From Mesocentrotus franciscanus (taxonomy: Eukaryota; Echinodermata; Echinoidea; Camarodonta; Strongylocentrotidae), in assembly GCA_037976565.1 (NCBI GenBank), contig CP137668.1:21738251-21802250 (forward strand): a stretch of DNA of 64,000 bases. Direction: 5' to 3'. A program made the translations under genes and the position numbers. Under the pieces are notes generated by a model. It was given only the letters and a program-made list of their open reading frames with translations, did no database searches and was not told the DNA's origin. Positions 58,469 to 64,000 of this stretch are shown here, piece after piece; the first letter of the stretch is position 1; each line of letters opens with the position of its first letter.

Positions 58469-59110
58469 TTGATGATGTTGAAGACCAAGACCAAGGGTGA
58501 TGAGGTCTGTACACCACGGCTGCTCGACTCATACTGAGATCCAGATGATTTTCTCCCCCTTTTCATACAAAATATCGGTTGTCCGCTAGGTGTCCTACAT
58601 ATTCTAGACATACTCCAGACATCCTAATATACGAGATACATTCTAGATACAAACGCTTTGTCCGTTTTGAATACTTTATATACGAGATGCATACGCTTAC
58701 ATCCTTTCTATTTCCGTGCTACTAACGATGTATAGACGTTCCATGTACCTTATCTTTCCTCCCTCTTTCCGTTTTCAGCTGCAGCGGATGTGAGTCGCGA
58801 GGATGCCCAGAGGATGCAAAGAGGATACAGCGGATGTTTAACGGATGATAACGGACATAGAACGTTTGTTGCTCGTATTTGTCGCGGATTTACATCGTAC
58901 ACGGCGGAAAGTTCATCCGTTCTAAAAGTTTTGTGCAGCTCAAAACTTTTTGCGCGGATGAAATCACAGTGGACGGATGCTCGATGGATAGAGCGTATGA
59001 AACACGTATGCAATGAGTACACAACGGATGCATAGCGTTTTCCAACGGATGGCAAGATTTTTTTTACGTTTTACATCCTCTTTGCATCCGTAAGTGCAGT
59101 GGGACCGGGC
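58469..59110. promoter_or_regulatory. Harbinger right end: transposase upstream region and CGGATG cluster
   Basis: From 58797 to 59045 the motif CGGATG appears about ten times on the plus strand at irregular spacing, then GCATCCG inverted at 59083, close to the terminus GGGACCGGGC. It is also the upstream region of the transposase. No other gene. Confidence 0.6.
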
Positions 59111-60075
59111 ATACGGAGTTAAGTTCTGTTCTAAATTAAGTGAGGGAATTGAACTCGACCGTGCGAGCCACTTAAATATGTATGCACTCTATGCGAACGT
59201 GGAGTAAAACTAACATAACTGCGGTGTACAATTAACGTACATGGAACGTACAGCTCAGCGCCTTAATGCGCGTCGCACTAATTTAGCTTAACGATGAAAT
59301 GACTAGGAAAATTCACATTTATTCCTCTAAGAATGTATTATACAACAAATGAAATATCTCATACTCGCGATCCATCTACATTTCACCGACTTATACAATC
59401 CATGGATTATATATTTATTACAATTCGTAGAAATACGAGTTTAATCAACAATTCAAAGCTTCTGTAACATCGAAATGCACTGTGATGAACACTACGTCAT
59501 ACGAGAGTGCGCGTAAACAACACACTTTGGATCCGATCTAAATAACAATTTATATTATTTCTCAATAAATGCTCAGTGAAAGAAATAATCTCACATATCA
59601 AAACGTTTGGAGCTAAATGGACCCTAATGGAATCGAAGAAAATTGCATCAGTCATGCCCTGTGAACACAAGAGATTACATATCCCGTATCTCTGTGCAGC
59701 CGGTATCATTCCACCACTGAGCATTATATTAAGTGCGTGGACCGTGACAGAGACTATAGGCGACACAGTTCTCAAACTGAATCATCTCATCAAAAACTTT
59801 CGCTCGGCAAAGATGTAATGGTCTTACATCTCGGATACGCGGGGGATAAAATTGATCTAAACGAGTCTTATCCTGGTTGGAAAGATAAAATTACATAGAA
59901 AAATGACTTTCTCAAACTAAGAATTAGAAGAATGCGGTATGCCAAATTGTGACATGGTAATGAAGCTCTGTCGCCCAATCCGTTGATTTTACACAGAAAA
60001 CGAGCTGAAAATAACAGTAAATTTACTATTTTAACCCCCAAAACGCGATCGTAAATCATAATGAAATTGTATTCG
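59111..60075. other. No gene seen
   Basis: Unremarkable sequence. The right flank (59118-59133) shares AAGTTCTGT and TCTAA with the left flank of the Harbinger element (49519-49531), possibly by chance. Confidence 0.4.
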
Positions 60076-60347
60076 ATTCGATTAATCGAATCAGCAATTT
60101 GTGAGAGAATACGACCAAAATACGAACCAAAGTTTAACCGGGTTGACAGTACTGTAAACAGTGCAAAAGTTCAAACGGCGGAACCGCAATAACAACAACA
60201 AGCTATCAATGCTGCGCATCCGTGTTTATACGCGCGATATAGCGGCAGGATGCGCGCATTCCTAGCCGTGTACAGTACATGCGCACTGTTATTGGATTTT
60301 AATTCACACACTCGACAACTTCCACTGGGGTAAAACATGTTTCTTTT
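60076..60347 (+). repeat. 272-bp direct repeat, copy 1
   Basis: It matches 62149-62420 with no gaps and about eight substitutions. It begins with the palindrome ATTCGATTAATCGAAT. It is CpG-rich in the middle, with GCGCATCC and GGATGCGC forming a hairpin (about 60217-60256) and ACATGCGCACTG, which resembles an NRF-1 half-site. It is not flanked by PBS or polypurine tract, so an LTR identity is not supported. Confidence 0.9.
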
Positions 60348-60490
60348 TGTCGGTCCGGAGATAGTAGATCTACGGGGAATATACATCTGATTTATTAGAA
60401 AATCACTTGAACATAGCAATGTGTAATTGCCCTGATCCAGTTCTATTATCAGCTAGTAAGGCTTCAGCCGCAACCGGCCCGGGCCAGGTC

Positions 60491-60540
60491 ATGGAAACGA
60501 TAGAACAGGCGCCTCGGCGACATTGCACCGACGCAACCGG
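60491..60540 (+). CDS. Possible first coding exon
   Basis: An ATG in good context (G at -3 and +4) opens METIEQAPRRHCTDATG and runs into a consensus donor, GTGAGT, at 60541. It lies about 150 bases after the CpG-rich repeat, which could act as promoter. There is no match to a known protein, and without a second exon this rests only on start context and donor. Confidence 0.25.
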
Positions 60541-62148
60541 GTGAGTTAACACTTATGCACCCGTATTAGCTTGCATGGCATTAGGGATAGAGATCTAGAC
60601 TAGATATGAATGAAGATCTAGAATCAATAAAAATGAGTAGTAGACTCTGCAGACTACAGACTACAATGCAGAGCCATAAATAATAATAGATTTTGAGCAA
60701 TGCGCAAAGGACGAGATAGATATCTACTGTTGAGCTTAGACAACATTACATTTACCAGACAAATTTGTTTTATTTACATTTGTACAGTCTTGCTAATGCT
60801 AGTGATTCTGCCTTGCTTGGAATGATTCTTGCAAATTTCAGAGCAATATAGATCGCTTACCTACAGTTAAACTAGACAAAGTCCCGGGGGTTAGGAGGAC
60901 TGATTTTAGTCATAATTGCAACCCACTTTGGCCCAATATAGCACAGCATATGTGCTCTTCCTTGAATATCGTACTCGGCGGGAGAATTCTTTTATATTTT
61001 GGCACAAGTGTTTCTGGGCCCTCATCAACGGGCGACTGGTAGCAGCAGTATCATGATATAAGCTAGCGTCAGTGGAAGACCACCAAACAAACCCATAGGC
61101 TGGAGTGGAACCAAATACATGAATTATCAGCGAGGTCAGATAGTTTGGACGAGGTGGCTTTACACATCACAAGGAGGACATTTCAATGCCATTAGACGGA
61201 TAGAAGAAATTACAGGAAATGCACACAAACAAGCAAAATAACATTCAAGCATGTTGGAAAAAATATTGCAGGATAGAGGGCCAGGCTATTCATCGAATTT
61301 TCGCTCAGCAAAGTTGTTGCGATAAAACTAGCTAAAGCATGCCTCCTCAATATAATTGTTGTGTCCTTCGTTCGTGGCACGTTCATTCCATTCTGAGTAG
61401 AGTTCTTCTTGTTATGTCTCATGGCAAAAAAGTGGAAAAACATGTGTCAGTGGAGAACGGAGTATATTGATTGAATTGAATCGAAGGTCCATCCAGTTTG
61501 GAATTTTGATTTAAGAGTATAATTTTATCATTGCCTGTTACTTGATAAAGCAACGAGTGTTGTGGATAATATTCAGACTTTGCTGTCAGTAGCTTGTGTG
61601 TGTCTAAGTCCGAATTATGTCGGTCGGGTACAAAAGACTTGATTATAATTGATTATCTTACCTATGGACAGGTAGTCGAATTGAGTATAATTGGCTGCAA
61701 GTGATGTAGCGTCTACATAAGGCAAAAAAAAAAGTATATATATATTTATATATATATTGTTGGTTGGTTGGTTGAAGTTTTCATGTTTCTTGTTATTGAT
61801 ATTGAAATTGTTCTTGATAACAGGGGAAAGCGGTTTGCCGGATGGCAAGGAGGGGCTATGATTGCTAGAGGTTGTTTAAGGGAATCCGTAATCCCAGGAA
61901 ACTGGGACTCGGTTGGGTTTCTTCCTCCCGGTTGGTCACGTGACCCGGGTTCCCTACTTGGTATTTGGTTTTTAGTCAGCTTTTGCCCCTTTTTTCCCTG
62001 TACCATAATGCTTGTACATTGATTGTGCTATATTGTTGAAAATGTTGAAAGCCAAACGGCTAACATGGGGAAATTAACCCCAGTGGAGTAAATGTTGAGA
62101 ATATGGCAATTGCTGTCTCAACGTTGTATTTCTTCTCACAATACGATT
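60541..62148. other. No gene seen
   Basis: Possible intron of the tentative exon. Contains a (TA)n-like patch and GGTT repeats near 61735-61775. Frames at 61746-62022 on both strands have no domain. Confidence 0.4.
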
Positions 62149-62420
62149 ATTCGATTAATCGAATCAGCAATTTGTGACAGAATACGACCAAAATAAGAAC
62201 CAAAGTTTAACCGGGTTGACAGTACTATAAACAGTGCAAAAGTTCAAACGGCGGAACTGCAATAATAACAAAAAGCTATCAATGCTGCGCATCCGTGTTT
62301 ATACGCGCGATATAGCGGCAGGATGCGCGCATTCCTAGCCGTGTACAGTACATGCGCACTGTTATTGGATTTTAATTCACACGCTCGACAACTTCCACTG
62401 GGGTAAAACATGTTTCTTTT
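62149..62420 (+). repeat. 272-bp direct repeat, copy 2
   Basis: Same boundaries as copy 1, offset by exactly 2,073 bases. The flanking sequence on both sides is unrelated to that of copy 1. Confidence 0.9.
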
Positions 62421-62610
62421 CCCACCTTCCCACCCCTCAATTCCTCTTGTTTGGGGATAAAGCAGATTATAAGTGTGGGGTTACATTGTTCATTTGCTCT
62501 GTGTTGAAATCGATGCAGGGTTTACATCCTGTCGGAAGAAGAGGGACTGGCGTGGTATTGATTATCAATGAACATGGACGTAATTTTTGTGTGAATTACT
62601 GGTAGTATCG
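62421..62610. other. Short unassigned sequence
   Basis: Nothing recognisable between the repeat copy and the tandem array. Confidence 0.3.
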
Positions 62611-63845
62611 ATTGGATGGTTGGTTGAGGCTTGACATGGATTAATTTGTTGAAATAATTAACTGATTATATACTAGTGGTTCGTACGTTGGGCCGAAATG
62701 TACTGTGGTTGGGCTTGAAATGGATGGTTGGTGGGGCTAGGAATGCCTCAAGTTGTTGTAATAAATGTTTGAATATATACTTCGCAGGTTGGTCCGAAAT
62801 GTATTTATGGTTGGTTGGTTGGGCTAGAAATGTTTCAATTTGTTGTAATAAATTTTTGAATATATAAACTTCGCAAGTTGGGCCGAAATGTAATTGGTTG
62901 GTTAGACTGAAAATGGATGGTTGGTTGGGCTAGAAATGTTTCAATTTGATGTTATAAATGTTAGAATATATTCGCAGGTTGAGCGATATGTACGAATGGT
63001 TGGTTGGTTGGGCTTGAAATGGATGGTTGGTTGGGCTAGAAATGTTTCGATTGGCTGGTATAAATGTTTGAATATAAATTTCGCAAGTTGGACCGAAATG
63101 TATTTATGGTTGGTTGGGCTAGAAATGGATGGTTGGTTGGGCTAGAAATGTTTCGATTGGCTGGTATAAATGTTTGAATATAAATTTCGCAAGTTGGACC
63201 GAAATGTATTTATGGTTGGTTGGGCTAGAAATGGATGGTTGGTTGGGCTAGAAATGTTTCAATTTGTTGTAAAAATGTTTGAATATAAACTTCGCAAGTT
63301 GGGCCGAAATGTAATTGGTTGGTTGGTTAGACTTGAAATGGATGGTTGGTTGGTTGGGCTAGAAATGTTTCAATTTGATGTTATTAATGGTAGAATATAT
63401 TCGCAGGTAGGGCCGAAATGTATTTACGGTTGGTTGGACTAGAAATGTTTTAAGTTGTAATAAATGTTTGGATTTATACTTCGCAGGTTGAGCGAGATGT
63501 TCGAATGGTTGGTTGGTTGGGCTTGAAATGGATGGTTGGTTGTGCTAGAAATGTTTCAATTTGTTGTAATAAATGTTTGATTATAAACTTCGCAAATTGG
63601 ACTGAAATGTACTAATGGTTGGTTGGTTAGGCTAGAAATGTTTCAATTTGTTGTAATAAATGTTTGATTATAAATTTCGCAAATTGGACTGAAATGTACT
63701 AGTGGTTGGTTGGTTGGGCTTGAAATGGGTGGTTTGTTGGGCTAGAAGTGGATGGTTGGTCGGGCTAGACATGGCTGGTTGGTTGGGCTAGAAGTGGATT
63801 GTTGGTCGGGCTAGACATGGTTGGTTGGTTGGGCTAGAAATATTG
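62611..63845. repeat. Composite tandem array with GGTTGGTTGGGCTAGAAATG units
   Basis: Units of 80-109 bases are marked by TTCGCARRTTG at 62782, 62871, 62972, 63081, 63186, 63292, 63401, 63481, 63590 and 63677. Each has AAATGTTTSAATTTG, a TAAATGTTTGAATATA part and a variable number of a ~20-base sub-unit (GGTTGGTTGGGCTWGAAATG). The variable period comes from gain or loss of that sub-unit. Open frames here (62676-63442) are repeat translations. Confidence 0.92.
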
Positions 63846-64000
63846 TCTGCAGTACGATTGATAGCAGGCAAATATTGTTTATATCGTTAATGAATGCATA
63901 CTTGGGTCCGGGGCCGTTGCCCCGGTGGAATGTAATTTGCATAGGCAGCTCGTACAGGTGTTCGAGCTTCCGCCACGGAGATTAAGGCGAGGCATCAATT
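63846..64000. other. Window end, unassigned
   Basis: It includes a GC hairpin (CCGGGGCCGTTGCCCCGG, about 63909) but no gene. Confidence 0.3.

Larger units (their letters stand above)
49532..59110. mobile_element. PIF/Harbinger DNA transposon with nested LINE
   Basis: The left terminus GGCCCAGTACCACTGG (49532, after TAA) and the right terminus, read in reverse, GCCCGGTCCCACTGC (ending 59110) are imperfect inverted repeats. Inside lie an intact Harbinger transposase (minus), a decayed accessory ORF (plus) and many CGGATG motifs near both ends. A LINE (about 49706-54790) is inserted near the left end; without it the element is about 4.5 kb, a normal Harbinger size. The expected three-base TWA duplication is TAA on the left but ATA on the right, so one flank has changed or the right end is off by a base. 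Confidence 0.75.

Noticed and set aside
60076..62420. LTR retrotransposon of 2.3 kb
   Set aside because: There is no PBS, no purine tract, no TG...CA ends and no coding domain between the repeats.
62676..63442. ORFs with repeated Gly-Trp-Leu-Val phrases
   Set aside because: They are translations of the tandem array; frames are kept only because some units are multiples of three.

Overview
This is a eukaryotic window of about 64 kb, AT-rich and dominated by transposable elements, with one fragment of a host gene. It looks like a marine deuterostome invertebrate, most plausibly an echinoderm such as a sea urchin. The reasons are phase-1 exons for CUB, SRCR, WSC-like and sushi modules in one gene, a Mag-type Ty3/gypsy element with two Gag zinc knuckles, and a LINE with a 2A-like motif before its endonuclease. 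The species is inferred; no host housekeeping gene was available to test it.

Layout. Bases 1-5,000 hold minus-strand exons of a modular extracellular protein. In transcript order they are a possible signal-peptide exon (4995-4919), CUB (3698-3372), a split SRCR (2778-2542 and 2394-2317), WSC-like (1743-1507) and sushi (989-798). All the well-supported exons are phase 1-1, and the gene runs on past the left edge. A small inverted-repeat element lies at 5416-6152. A complete but mutated Ty3/gypsy retrotransposon occupies 6537-11536, with 116-bp LTRs, primer site, polypurine tract and a 5-bp target duplication. Bases 11.5-20.9 kb hold no convincing gene, only a local tandem duplication and low-complexity sequence. 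A decayed LINE on the minus strand (about 20.9-23.15 kb) is followed by an array of hairpin units.

Two inverted copies of one non-autonomous Helitron-like element lie at 29658-31375 (plus) and 35258-37045 (minus). Each carries about nine tandem units of ~155 bp, bracketed by short subterminal inverted repeats and a 3' hairpin ending in CTAG. The right copy sits inside a plus-strand LINE, whose reverse transcriptase resumes on its far side. A 1.4-kb hAT-like element with an 8-bp target duplication (33550-34960) lies just upstream of that LINE fragment. Bases 39848-41536 are another inverted-repeat element containing a near-perfect 151-bp-arm palindrome. Bases 44.5-47.5 kb are a decayed minus-strand LINE with a 2A-like motif. 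A piece of its own endonuclease has been copied into its reverse transcriptase, and each of the two copies was later hit by a different small DNA transposon.

The right part is a PIF/Harbinger transposon (about 49532-59110) with an intact 430-codon transposase and a degenerate accessory ORF. A nearly full-length two-ORF LINE (about 49706-54790) is nested in it. Beyond it lie a 272-bp CpG-rich direct repeat pair (60076 and 62149), one possible short first exon, and a diverged tandem array at 62.6-63.85 kb.

The genes do not form a pathway. The window records nested insertions, and the two coding units most likely to be functional are the modular secreted or membrane protein and the Harbinger transposase.
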